A DNA stretch of 64,000 nucleotides from Hymenobacter translucens (GTDB lineage: Bacteria > Bacteroidota > Bacteroidia > Cytophagales > Hymenobacteraceae). Each line of letters opens with the position of its first letter. Within the stretch, counting starts at the first letter, position 1. The stretch is taken from NCBI RefSeq assembly GCF_020685205.1, contig NZ_JAJERB010000002.1:496001-560000 (forward strand). The letters run 5' to 3'. The position numbers and the translations under genes are program-made. The notes beneath the pieces are model-generated. The model made no database searches, was not told the DNA's origin, and was given only the letters and a program-made list of their open reading frames with translations. This document shows positions 10,699 through 18,863 of the stretch, one piece after another.

Positions 10699-13600
10699 TC
10701 AGGCTACCGCCTCACTCAGGGGCAAAAACAGCCGGAACCGGGTGCCCCGGCCAACTTCGCTTTCGACTTCCAGTCGCCCGCCCACCTGCTGGACGATGCG
10801 GTTGACGAGGTAGAGGCCCATGCCCGAGCCCTCGACGTGGTAGTGAAACCGCCGGAACATCTGAAACAGCTGGGGGCCGTGCCGGCCCAGGTCGATGCCC
10901 AGGCCATTGTCCTCTACTTCTAGCACCAGCGTGCCCGGCAGAAGGGCGGTGGCAACGCGGATGCGGGGTGGCCGCCCGGGGGCTGCGTACTTCAGGGCGT
11001 TGCTGATCAGGTTGAACAGGATGCTCTGCAGGTTCGGACGCACAAACTCTACCGTGGGCGCAGCCGCAAAGTTTAGCTCCACGCGGGCCTGCAGCTCTTC
11101 TACCTGGTCCTGCAGGCTACGAACTACCTCCTGGGTGAAAGGCAGCAGCTCGATGCGCTCCACCGGCAGGTGCTCGTGCCGGCGCTGCACCTGCACCACG
11201 GCCGAGAGGTCCTGGATGGTGGTGTTGATCTGCTGCAGGGCGCCTTCGAACATGCCCGCCAGCTGGGCAGCAGCCTCGTCGTGGAAGGTGGCGCTGCGCT
11301 TGAGCTCCTCAAAGATGCCGGCCATATTGTTGATGGGCTGCTTGAGGTCGTGGGAGGCGGTGTACACGAAGTTGTCGAGGGCCTGGTTGATCTGGGTCAG
11401 CTCGGCGTTCTGCAGCTGCATCAGCTCCTGGTTCTGCTTTACGTCGTGGATGTCGGTGCAGGAGCCAAACCACCGCAGAATCTCGCCCGCCTCGTTGCGC
11501 AGGGGCTCGGCCCGGCCCAGAAACCAGCGGTAGCCGCCCAGGCGCGACACGAATCGGTACTCAATCTCGTACGAACTGCCGCTCTCGTAGGCCGCCTGCC
11601 AGGTGTGCAGGGACCGTAGCTGATCGTCGGGGTGCAGGATGGCCGCCCAGGCCGTGGTGCCCAGGCAGTCCTCCGGGCGCAGACCGGTGACTTCAAAGAG
11701 CCGCTCATTGAAGTAATCGACCTGCCCGTCAGCCTGGGCTGTCCAGGTAACCTGGGGAACGATTTCAGCCAGGAAGCGGAAGTGCTCCTCACTCTGGCGC
11801 AGCGCGTCGGTCAGCTCCTTCTGCTCGTGTACGTCGGTGATGGAGCAGTACCAGCGCAGCAACTCCCCGGTTTCGCTCAGCTCGGGCTGGGCCTGATTCA
11901 GAAACCAGCGGTACTGGCCGTCGTAACGGCGGAAGCGCAGCTCAATGCTCCAGGGCTGGTGGTTCTGCCACGCCGTCTGATAGGCCTCTTCCACCCGGGC
12001 GCGGTCGTCAGGGTGCATCACCGCCCGCCAGTGGTCGGCAATGTTGGTATCGGTAGGAAGGCCGGTATAGGCGTACCACTGGGGACTCGCGTAGTGGCCG
12101 GTGCGGGAAGCTTCGTTGATATAGGTGATGTTGGGGACAGCCTCGGTCATCCGGCGCAGCCGCTCGTCGCTGCGCCGTACTTCGGCCGCCAGGGTATCAG
12201 CGCGCTGCCGGGCCAGTACCTGCTCGGTTACGTCGACGCCAAAAGCCAGAATGCCCTGCACCTGGTTTTCGCCGTCGTAGAGCGGCTGGTACACGAAGTT
12301 CAGGTAATGCTCCCGGGTGCCGCCGGTGGTCGGGTCCAGCAGCTGAATCGGCGTTTCGTGGCCCACATACGGCACCCGGGTGGTATACACCGTATCGAGC
12401 AGGTCGATAAAGCCCTGGGCCGCTACCTCGGGCAGCAGGTCCACGGCCCGCTGGCCCAGTTGCACCCGCCCGCTCATCAGGGCATTGTAGCTGGGCGTGG
12501 CAAAAGTAAACCGGTGCTCCGGCCCGCTCACGGAGGCAATGTAGGCGGGTACCTGACTGAGAATCTGCTGCAGCTGCCGGTCTTTGGCTTCGAGCTGCTG
12601 CTGAAACAGCTTCCGGTCATGAATGTCAATGCTGGAGCCATACCAGTTCAGGGCGCGTCCCTCCGCATCGAGGGTGGGTACGGCATGGCTGAGGTGCCAG
12701 CGGTATGCGCCGTCGTGGCGGCGCAGCCGGTATTCTCCCGTCCAGGGCTTTACTTCGCGCCGCCCCCGGGCGGCAGTTTCGCGGATGGCGGGCAGGTCGT
12801 CGGGGTGGATGGCTGCTTCCCAGTGGGCCGTAGACGGGTCCGGCTCCTGGCCGGTGTAGGCATCGCGCTGGGGATTGATGTAAATAATCTGGCCGTCGCT
12901 GTCGGAGATGTAAACAAACAGGGGCAGGGATTCCACCAGGGCCCGGAACTGCTCGTCCTGCCGGCGGATTTCCTCCATCAGCTCGGCCGTGCGCTGGCGG
13001 GCCCGCACCCGCTCGGTCACGTCGATGCCAAAGACGAGGATGCCCTGGGTTTGGCCGTGCTCGTCAGTGAGGGGCTGCAGGGAGCCGTCGAAGTAAAGCG
13101 TGGTCGTAGCGCCGTCGGGCCCCAGGGGCTGCTCGGTGGGCATCTCGCTCAGTAGAAACGGCTCGGCGGTGCGGTACACCTGGTTTACCAGGTTCAGGTA
13201 CCCGTTGCTGACTAGCTCCGGCCGGGCCTGGGCCGCTGGTATGCCCAGCTCCACGGTTCCCCGGAAAAGCTGCTGACTACGCTTGTTCAGGAACGTATAG
13301 ATGTGGTCGGGGCCGCTGAGCGTGGCAATGTGGGCCGGAATCTGCTCCAGTATCTGGTGGAGCTGCCGGTCTTTGGCGGCCAGCAGCTGCTGGGTTTCCT
13401 TTTGCTCGTGGATGTCGGTGCCGGTGCCCACCCAGGTAGTAATGGCTCCGGCCTCGTTACGGCGGGGCAGGGCCCGCACCAGCATCCAGCGGTATGCCCC
13501 GTCGTGGCGGCGCAGGCGGTATTCCACCTCGTACTCGGTTTCCGCGACGAGGGCCTGCTGCCACTTCTGCTGCACCAGGGGCAGGTCGTCGGGGTGAATG

Positions 13601-14205
13601 TCTTCCAGCCAACCCCAGCCCAGGGCGTCAGCCAGGGCGCGGCCGGTGTACTGCAGCCAGCGTGGATTCTGGTAGTCGGCCCAGCCGTCGGGCCGGGTGG
13701 TCCACATCATCACGGGCAAGCTTTCGAGCAGAAAACGGGCCCGGTCCTGGGTTTCCGCCAGCTCGGCCCGGGTTTGCTGCTGCTGCTGCTCGGCTTGGTG
13801 CCGGGCCGTGACGTCTTCGGTTTGCTGCAGAATGAATTCCAGCCCGCCCTGCGCGTTCGGGATAGGATAGTGGGTCGCTTGCCAGTACCGCTCCTGCCGG
13901 CCCCCGCCTTGGCCAGCGGACTGTTCGAGGTCGTAGCGGATGCGGGGCATCGTGTGCGCCTGCCGGGTTTGACGGACGTGCTCCAGCGAGTCGCGCAGCG
14001 TTTGGTAGCTTTCCTGATCAGTGGGCGGGAAGGCCTCAAACAGAGGACGGCCTACCACTTCCTCCCGCGTTTTTAGCGCCACGGCCACGTGCCCGTCCGA
14101 GTTATCGGCAATAGTGAAGTCCGCATCCGCCCGGAGCAGCAGGTAGTTGCCCGGCAGGTGCCGAAACAGATTCAGGTAATCGGAGGGCAACGGGAAAGCA
14201 CGCAT
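10699..14205 (-). CDS. Hybrid sensor histidine kinase with seven PAS domains
   Basis: A 1168-aa kinase without transmembrane segments. About seven PAS domains run from residue 20 to 935; five have the PAC-type ending (for example WYGSSIDIHDRK), and two end in GIDVTERVRARQR and GVDVTEQVLARQR. The kinase core follows: HisKA with ASHDLKQPINNM (H952) and HATPase with NLISNALKYA, EDNGLGIDL and GSGMGLYLV. PAS domains 2-3 and 4-5 look like a duplicated pair. There is no receiver domain and no response regulator nearby, so the output partner is unknown. It is orthodox rather than hybrid in the strict sense, as no phospho-receiver is fused. Start taken at MRAFPLPSDYLNLF; 13 more codons are open upstream. 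Confidence 0.9.
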   Translation of the reverse strand: MRAFPLPSDYLNLFRHLPGNYLLLRADADFTIADNSDGHVAVALKTREEVVGRPLFEAFPPTDQESYQTLRDSLEHVRQTRQAHTMPRIRYDLEQSAGQGGGRQERYWQATHYPIPNAQGGLEFILQQTEDVTARHQAEQQQQQTRAELAETQDRARFLLESLPVMMWTTRPDGWADYQNPRWLQYTGRALADALGWGWLEDIHPDDLPLVQQKWQQALVAETEYEVEYRLRRHDGAYRWMLVRALPRRNEAGAITTWVGTGTDIHEQKETQQLLAAKDRQLHQILEQIPAHIATLSGPDHIYTFLNKRSQQLFRGTVELGIPAAQARPELVSNGYLNLVNQVYRTAEPFLLSEMPTEQPLGPDGATTTLYFDGSLQPLTDEHGQTQGILVFGIDVTERVRARQRTAELMEEIRRQDEQFRALVESLPLFVYISDSDGQIIYINPQRDAYTGQEPDPSTAHWEAAIHPDDLPAIRETAARGRREVKPWTGEYRLRRHDGAYRWHLSHAVPTLDAEGRALNWYGSSIDIHDRKLFQQQLEAKDRQLQQILSQVPAYIASVSGPEHRFTFATPSYNALMSGRVQLGQRAVDLLPEVAAQGFIDLLDTVYTTRVPYVGHETPIQLLDPTTGGTREHYLNFVYQPLYDGENQVQGILAFGVDVTEQVLARQRADTLAAEVRRSDERLRRMTEAVPNITYINEASRTGHYASPQWYAYTGLPTDTNIADHWRAVMHPDDRARVEEAYQTAWQNHQPWSIELRFRRYDGQYRWFLNQAQPELSETGELLRWYCSITDVHEQKELTDALRQSEEHFRFLAEIVPQVTWTAQADGQVDYFNERLFEVTGLRPEDCLGTTAWAAILHPDDQLRSLHTWQAAYESGSSYEIEYRFVSRLGGYRWFLGRAEPLRNEAGEILRWFGSCTDIHDVKQNQELMQLQNAELTQINQALDNFVYTASHDLKQPINNMAGIFEELKRSATFHDEAAAQLAGMFEGALQQINTTIQDLSAVVQVQRRHEHLPVERIELLPFTQEVVRSLQDQVEELQARVELNFAAAPTVEFVRPNLQSILFNLISNALKYAAPGRPPRIRVATALLPGTLVLEVEDNGLGIDLGRHGPQLFQMFRRFHYHVEGSGMGLYLVNRIVQQVGGRLEVESEVGRGTRFRLFLPLSEAVA

Positions 14206-14375
14206 ACGGTGGGCAGGGAAGGAGCAGGCAGCCAGCAGACCCATACCAAGGGGCTCTGCTGTTCGCTAAAGATAGTAACCCGTACCGGCTCGGGTGTTTC
14301 CGGTCCAGGCATTACCCGCCTGGTCCCGGACCGGCGCTGCCGTCAACACAGCCCAGCTCCGGCCGGCTTTAAACA

Positions 14376-14408
14376 AAGAAAGGCGCTGATATTCTCAGCG
14401 CCTTTCTT
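14376..14408 (-). terminator. Terminator of the lipoprotein gene at 14426
   Basis: GGCGCTGA (14382-14389) pairs with TCAGCGCC (14395-14402), with AAGAAA and TTTCTT flanks extending the stem. On the minus strand it lies 17 bp beyond the stop of the lipoprotein gene and ends in a T-rich run. Confidence 0.8.
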
Positions 14409-14425
14409 GCCGGGAAAGCAATAGC

Positions 14426-15466
14426 CTACTGATACTGAATGTACAGCGGCGAAGGCTTAAGCGCAATTACCTCGGAGGGGGTCATGATGTGGTGGGGCTT
14501 GGGCCGCGCGTCGTACTCGTAGAACAGCTTGAAGCCCGTGTACTGTACCGGCTCGGCTACGATGTAGTCTTTGTAGGAGTCCTTTTTCAGAACCGGGTCG
14601 CCGTGGCCATCCATGTGCATAACGATCTGCACCCGCGGGTCGAGCTTGATGTTCTTGTAGTTGGTAATCATCCGGCGCGTAAAGCGGTGCACGGTCAGCA
14701 CCTTGGGCGGTAGCTTGTTTTCGCTGACGATACGGGCCAGGAAGTTCACGGTGAAGTTGATGTCCTTCGCGTCGAGGGTGCCGATGCGCTGATTGGGTCG
14801 CACACCGGGCATGGTGGACAGCGAGAATTCCGGGTCGATGCCGAGGTGAATGTCGGGCGACTTCAGGTACTGCTCGAGCTTGGGCAGCTCGGCCTGCAGC
14901 GTGCTGTGGCCCGGCTGCACGTCCAGGAACAGAATGCACTTGTGCTCCCGGGCCCAGGAAATAACCTCCTCGATGGTGGCCTTCGAGTTCATCAGGCGCC
15001 ACTTGCCGTCCTTGCCGGGCGTGCCCTGGGCCGTGATGGTCACATTGTGCAACGCGGGCTGCACCGGGATGGAAGGGTCGGCGGCCTCCCATTCCTTGAT
15101 AACTCCGGCAAACTTGCGGAACATCTGCTCCTTGGGCTCCCGGCCCAGAATGCCCATGCCCTTCGAGCGAATGTTGCCATAGAAGGCCACGATGCGGCGG
15201 CCAGGCAGAATGGCGCCCGGCAGCTGCCCGCTTTTCCGCACGATGGAGTCGGCCCGGAGCGAGTCGCGGCGCATGGCGAGCCGCTGCAGAGCCGCCGAGT
15301 CAACGGGGGCGGGCTGGGCGGCGGTAGCCGTTTCAGCGGTGGCCTTGGAGTCGGGCGTTTCGCCCTCGGAGCGGGTACCGCAGCCGGTCAGGGCCGACGA
15401 GAAAATCAGGCCCAGCGCGGAAACAAAAAGGGCCGAGCGGCGGGCAGCAGTTGAAAAAGAAGACAC
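14426..15466 (-). CDS. Lipoprotein of a conserved family, probable TIM-barrel fold
   Basis: A 346-aa lipoprotein with a clear lipobox, ALTGC (C29). After a low-complexity alanine/threonine linker, the domain begins at VAFYGNIRSKGMGILGREP and contains CILFLDVQPGHST, HLGIDPEFSL, LPPKVLTVHRF and VQIVMHMDGHGDP. The alternating strands with acidic or histidine ends suggest a beta/alpha barrel. I recall similar lipoproteins in actinobacteria with the same order of motifs, but know no activity for them. The acidic and histidine residues (D in DVQPG, D in DPEF, H in TVHRF, D in HMDGHG) would suit a hydrolase, which is an inference. It stands alone with its own terminator. Confidence 0.75.
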   Translation of the reverse strand: MSSFSTAARRSALFVSALGLIFSSALTGCGTRSEGETPDSKATAETATAAQPAPVDSAALQRLAMRRDSLRADSIVRKSGQLPGAILPGRRIVAFYGNIRSKGMGILGREPKEQMFRKFAGVIKEWEAADPSIPVQPALHNVTITAQGTPGKDGKWRLMNSKATIEEVISWAREHKCILFLDVQPGHSTLQAELPKLEQYLKSPDIHLGIDPEFSLSTMPGVRPNQRIGTLDAKDINFTVNFLARIVSENKLPPKVLTVHRFTRRMITNYKNIKLDPRVQIVMHMDGHGDPVLKKDSYKDYIVAEPVQYTGFKLFYEYDARPKPHHIMTPSEVIALKPSPLYIQYQ

Positions 15467-15646
15467 TGAAGAAAATAGGATTGAAGGCGGAACAGGTCAG
15501 CAAGTTACGCCTTTTTGCCGCGAAAAAGCCCGCCTTTTCCGCGTTTGCCCTATCAGGACCAGCCGGCCGGGGCCAAAAAAAGCCTGGTTTCGCCCTTAGA
15601 ATAGCGAAACCAGGCTTTGGTAGAGCAGCGCGAAAGGCAATAGTAC

Positions 15647-17002
15647 CTAGGGCTGAAAGGAGAGCGGCACCACAAAGCTCACGGCCACTGCTTTGCCCTG
15701 GTGGCGGCCCGGCTTCCATCCTGTGCCCGAAACGCCCACCAGAATGGCATCGGTAGCAGCCTTGTCCAGCAGCCTGGCCAGTGCCTCCTGACCCGCCGGC
15801 GCCTTCGCGCGCTGCTTGAAGTCAATCACGCTGATTTGCCCTTCGGAATTAATCACGAACTCAATGAGAACCGTGCCGCCCAGCCCGGCGGCCTTGGCGT
15901 CGGCCGGGTACTTCAGGTTGGCCATGATGTCCTGCATCAGCTTGGCCTGCCCGCCGGGGTACTCCGGCATCTGGTCCACCTTATCGTAGACTTTTTCCTG
16001 TTTCACGCCCACGAGGGGTGGCGGCGGTGGGGGTGGGGCCATTGGCGCCGGCGGCGGGGGCGGGGGGAGAGGGGGTGGCCCAATCGAATCGATGTCCGTG
16101 CAGGCAGCCAGGGTAAGCAGCAGGGCCGTAGCCGCCGGCAGGGGCAGCCAGTGTTTCCAGCGCCGGGCCGGGTGGGAAGTTTTGAGCATAGCGATGCGGG
16201 TAAGGGTTTGGGAATAAGTGAAAGAATGGACCAGGGGAAAGTCGATAGCGAAACGCTGGAGCGTCAGCCGGGCCAGCAGCGCGCTATAGGCCGATGCCGC
16301 TTCCGGTGTGGGCGCCTCGCCCAGGGCCGCTTCGTCGGCGAGGTACTCGTGGGTGAGCTCCAAAGCCCGGGGGTAGAGATGAACGAAGGGGTTCAGCCAG
16401 AGCAGGCTGCGCAGCAGTTCCAGCCCGAGCCGGTCGCGGGAGTGGCGCTGCACGACGTGGGCGGCTTCGTGAGCCAGAATCAGCTGCGCCTCGGCTGGGG
16501 TCAGCGCGGCGGTTTCATCCCAGAACACCCGGCTCCCAAACGAGCTGATGGGCAACTTTCCGGCCGTACAGACCAGCTCGTAGCCCGGGCCCGGTTTTCC
16601 CGGCAGCCGGCGGGTGCGCTGCCACAGCCGGCACAGCTGCCAGCCCAGCCGCCCCAGCACCAGCAGGGCGCCCGCGAGGTACAGCCCCAACAGCCACGGC
16701 AGCAGGTCGATGCCTCCGGCGCCGCTAGATCCGGCGGTTACGGCCGGCAGCAGCACACTGGGCCGCAGCAAAGCCGGGGTTGATTCCCGGGCCGGCAGCC
16801 AGGCCTGCAGCCAGGGCGTGGCCAGCGTCAGCAGCGGTGGCAGCACCAACGCCAGCAGCGGAGTCCAGCGCAAAAACTGCCGGTTATAGCGGAAGGTCGG
16901 CTCGGAGCGCAGGGCCAGCCGGTACAGCAGCCAGGCGCTGCCCAGAATCAGGCAGCTTTGCCACCACCAGTTAATCAGCGTGGGGAGGGTCAGAGTCAGC
17001 AT
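15647..17002 (-). CDS. M56 family membrane protease-like protein with TonB C-terminal domain
   Basis: A 451-aa inner-membrane protein. It begins with several membrane helices (MLTLTLPTLINWWWQSCLIL onward) and has the M56/BlaR1 metalloprotease motif HEAAHVVQRHS with the downstream ELTHEYLADE glutamate. A last helix is followed by a very proline-rich linker and a TonB-type domain (MPEYPGGQAKLMQDIMANLK, then GTVLIEFVINSEGQISVIDF). BlaR1 proteins use the protease to destroy the BlaI repressor on sensing a signal; here the sensor domain is replaced by TonB, as is common in Bacteroidota. The start (ATG complementary to 17000-17002) overlaps the end of the BlaI gene by 32 bp, showing translational coupling. 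Confidence 0.88.
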   Translation of the reverse strand: MLTLTLPTLINWWWQSCLILGSAWLLYRLALRSEPTFRYNRQFLRWTPLLALVLPPLLTLATPWLQAWLPARESTPALLRPSVLLPAVTAGSSGAGGIDLLPWLLGLYLAGALLVLGRLGWQLCRLWQRTRRLPGKPGPGYELVCTAGKLPISSFGSRVFWDETAALTPAEAQLILAHEAAHVVQRHSRDRLGLELLRSLLWLNPFVHLYPRALELTHEYLADEAALGEAPTPEAASAYSALLARLTLQRFAIDFPLVHSFTYSQTLTRIAMLKTSHPARRWKHWLPLPAATALLLTLAACTDIDSIGPPPLPPPPPPAPMAPPPPPPPLVGVKQEKVYDKVDQMPEYPGGQAKLMQDIMANLKYPADAKAAGLGGTVLIEFVINSEGQISVIDFKQRAKAPAGQEALARLLDKAATDAILVGVSGTGWKPGRHQGKAVAVSFVVPLSFQP

Positions 17003-17390
17003 CGGCGTCGGGTGTTGGTTTGGAAAGGTCCTGCTGAGCCAGGTGCAGCAGCTTTTCCAGCTGGGCTGCATCCAGATCTTCTTCTTTGGCGAAAAACGAA
17101 ACCAGCCGGCTGAACGAGCCACCGAAATAGCCGCCCAGCAGCTTGCGAAGCGAAAACCGGCGGTAGTCGTCCTGGGCTACCACGGCAAAGTAGCGGTGGG
17201 TGCGGCCAAAGGCTTCGTGGTCGACAAAGCCTTTCTGCTCCAGGATGCGGATGATGGTCGAAACGGTGTTGTAGGCGGGCGGCGGAGCGGGCATTTCGAC
17301 CAGCACGTCCTTCACAAACGAAGGGCCGCGCTGCCAGAGTACCTGCATCACCTGCTCTTCGGCTTTGGTGAGTTCGGGGAAGATTTCCAT
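16971..17390 (-). CDS. BlaI/MecI/CopY family transcriptional repressor
   Basis: A 139-aa winged-helix repressor beginning MEIFPELTKAEEQVMQVLW, the usual start of the BlaI family, with the recognition region AYNTVSTIIRILEQKGFVDH. In this family the repressor blocks its own operon until the partner M56 protease removes it. Its gene is the first of the pair, overlapping the M56/TonB gene by 32 bp, and a palindrome suitable as its operator lies at 17419-17434, 28 bp before the start codon. The last 30 residues are acidic and disordered-looking. No beta-lactamase gene is nearby, so the regulated function is unclear. Confidence 0.9.
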   Translation of the reverse strand: MEIFPELTKAEEQVMQVLWQRGPSFVKDVLVEMPAPPPAYNTVSTIIRILEQKGFVDHEAFGRTHRYFAVVAQDDYRRFSLRKLLGGYFGGSFSRLVSFFAKEEDLDAAQLEKLLHLAQQDLSKPTPDADADSDPPHAD

Positions 17391-17418
17391 GGGGAGCTGC
17401 TTGGTGATCTAAACGTAT

Positions 17419-17434
17419 AACTAAATTTTTAGTT
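17419..17434. promoter_or_regulatory. Candidate BlaI-type operator
   Basis: AACTAAA (17419-17425) and TTTAGTT (17428-17434) form a perfect inverted repeat around TT in an AT-rich intergenic region between the BlaI gene and the divergent hydrolase gene. BlaI/MecI repressors bind short A/T-rich dyads of this kind. It could control both directions. Confidence 0.5.
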
Positions 17435-17546
17435 TAACAACTATTTTTTTAGGTGATAGAAAATAAGCGCTTTCCTGGCTCCTTGCCCCAGCCCCAGTAC
17501 ACTGATTTAAGGCTGTTTAAGGAAATCTTTTAGGCTGGCCGGTGTT

Positions 17547-18782
17547 GTGGCTTCGATAACCACTATCCGGAACGCTGTGATTCTCCACGACTTTTCAAAA
17601 CGCCTGCTCCGCTTCAGCCTGCTGCTGTGGATAGGTCTGGGCACGGCTTCGGCCGGCTGCACCAAAAATGAAGTTGCCGCCCCGGTTGAGGCCGCAAAAG
17701 CCGAAACTCACCTTGTCAGTGCCACGCTCATTGGCGAGTACAGCCCCGCTACCTTGGCCGGGCGCGTATCCGGCCTGCCGATGGCGGCCCAGCTGGTTAG
17801 GTACCCGGTGCGCGCCTACAAGCTTACCTATACCACGCTCAACACCGACGGCCGGAAAATCACGGCATCGGGGGCGCTGCTGCTGCCCGTTACCACCCAG
17901 TCTCTGCCACTGCTGAGCTACCAGCACGGCACCATCCAGCCTGCCGATGAGCCCCGGGCGCCTTCCTACTACACCACCGGGGGCGAAGTCTGGTCGGCTG
18001 TATCCGTGCTGGCTTCCACGGGCTACGTGGTGTCGGCTCCCGACTACATTGGCTACGGCGCTTCCAAAGACCACCCCCATCCGTACGAGCACGCCCCGTC
18101 TCTGGCTTCGGCTTCGCTCGACATGCTGCGGGCGGCGCGGGAGTTCTGCGAAAAAGAAAAGGTGACGCTCAACCAGAAGAACTTTCTGTTGGGCTACTCC
18201 GAGGGAGGCTTTGCCACCATGGCCCTGCACAAGCTGATCGAGGAAAAACACGCCGCCGAATTTACCGTCACGGCCAGCGCGCCCGGGGCCGGGGCCTACC
18301 ACAAAACGGCCTTCGCCCGCTACATCCTCGATTCCGACCAGTCGCTGGACTTCCTGACTTCCTACGTGTGGGTGCTCGATACCTACAACCGGGTGTACGC
18401 AATCAACCGGCCCCTGCCGTTCTACTTCAACCAGCCCTACGCCAATCAGCTTCAGGCCAACCCGCTGGCGGCCGTATCGCGCCAGCCCAAGGAGTTGTTC
18501 ACCGCCGGCTTCCGTCAGGGCGTGCTGAATGGCACTGACCAGGCCATGCTGGCGGCCTTCCGCGACAACGACATTCACGACTGGCAGCCTAAGGCGCCGC
18601 TGGCGTTGTTTCACGGCACCGCCGACGATTATGTTCCCTATTTCAACTCGGAGAATGCCTACCGCGCCATGCGGGCCCGGGGCGCGACCCAGGTTGAGCT
18701 GCATCCCATCCAGGGTGGAAACCACTTCACGTCGATTACCAATTATACGCTGCAGTCCCTGCTCTTCATTTCCCAGTATTAG
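17547..18782 (+). CDS. Secreted alpha/beta-hydrolase, probable lipoprotein esterase or lipase
   Basis: A 411-aa alpha/beta-hydrolase of the secretory-lipase / prolyl-peptidase-like group. The catalytic triad can be read: serine in GYSEGG (S218), aspartate in HGTADDYVP (D360 or D361) and histidine in GGNHF (H393). The N-terminus has a basic and hydrophobic signal with the possible lipobox SAGC, so it is probably anchored in a membrane facing the periplasm. The frame starts with GTG at 17547; a second GTG at 17577 is nearly as good and I cannot decide. It is divergent from the BlaI gene, whose operator candidate lies 113 bp upstream, so regulation by BlaI is possible. Confidence 0.82.
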   Translation: MASITTIRNAVILHDFSKRLLRFSLLLWIGLGTASAGCTKNEVAAPVEAAKAETHLVSATLIGEYSPATLAGRVSGLPMAAQLVRYPVRAYKLTYTTLNTDGRKITASGALLLPVTTQSLPLLSYQHGTIQPADEPRAPSYYTTGGEVWSAVSVLASTGYVVSAPDYIGYGASKDHPHPYEHAPSLASASLDMLRAAREFCEKEKVTLNQKNFLLGYSEGGFATMALHKLIEEKHAAEFTVTASAPGAGAYHKTAFARYILDSDQSLDFLTSYVWVLDTYNRVYAINRPLPFYFNQPYANQLQANPLAAVSRQPKELFTAGFRQGVLNGTDQAMLAAFRDNDIHDWQPKAPLALFHGTADDYVPYFNSENAYRAMRARGATQVELHPIQGGNHFTSITNYTLQSLLFISQY

Positions 18783-18802
18783 GCAGAAGAATGAGCTGCG
18801 GA

Positions 18803-18846
18803 TACAAAAAAGAGGCCCTGGAATCTTCCAGGGCCTCTTTTTTGTA
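18803..18846. terminator. Bidirectional terminator
   Basis: A perfect 21-bp stem (18803-18823 with 18826-18846) centred on TC, with GAGGCCCTGGAA as its G+C core and A/T runs at both ends. It separates the convergent hydrolase and T9SS cargo genes. Confidence 0.92.
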
Positions 18847-18863
18847 TTAGGGTAAAGCGAAAG

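Noticed and set aside
11632-13155. 507-codon plus-strand frame antisense to the histidine kinase gene
   Set aside because: It mirrors the PAS-domain coding and has a repetitive, low-information translation; no start signal or family seen.
16010-16080. GGC/GGT-rich tract as a repeat element
   Set aside because: It codes for the polyproline linker between the M56 and TonB domains.
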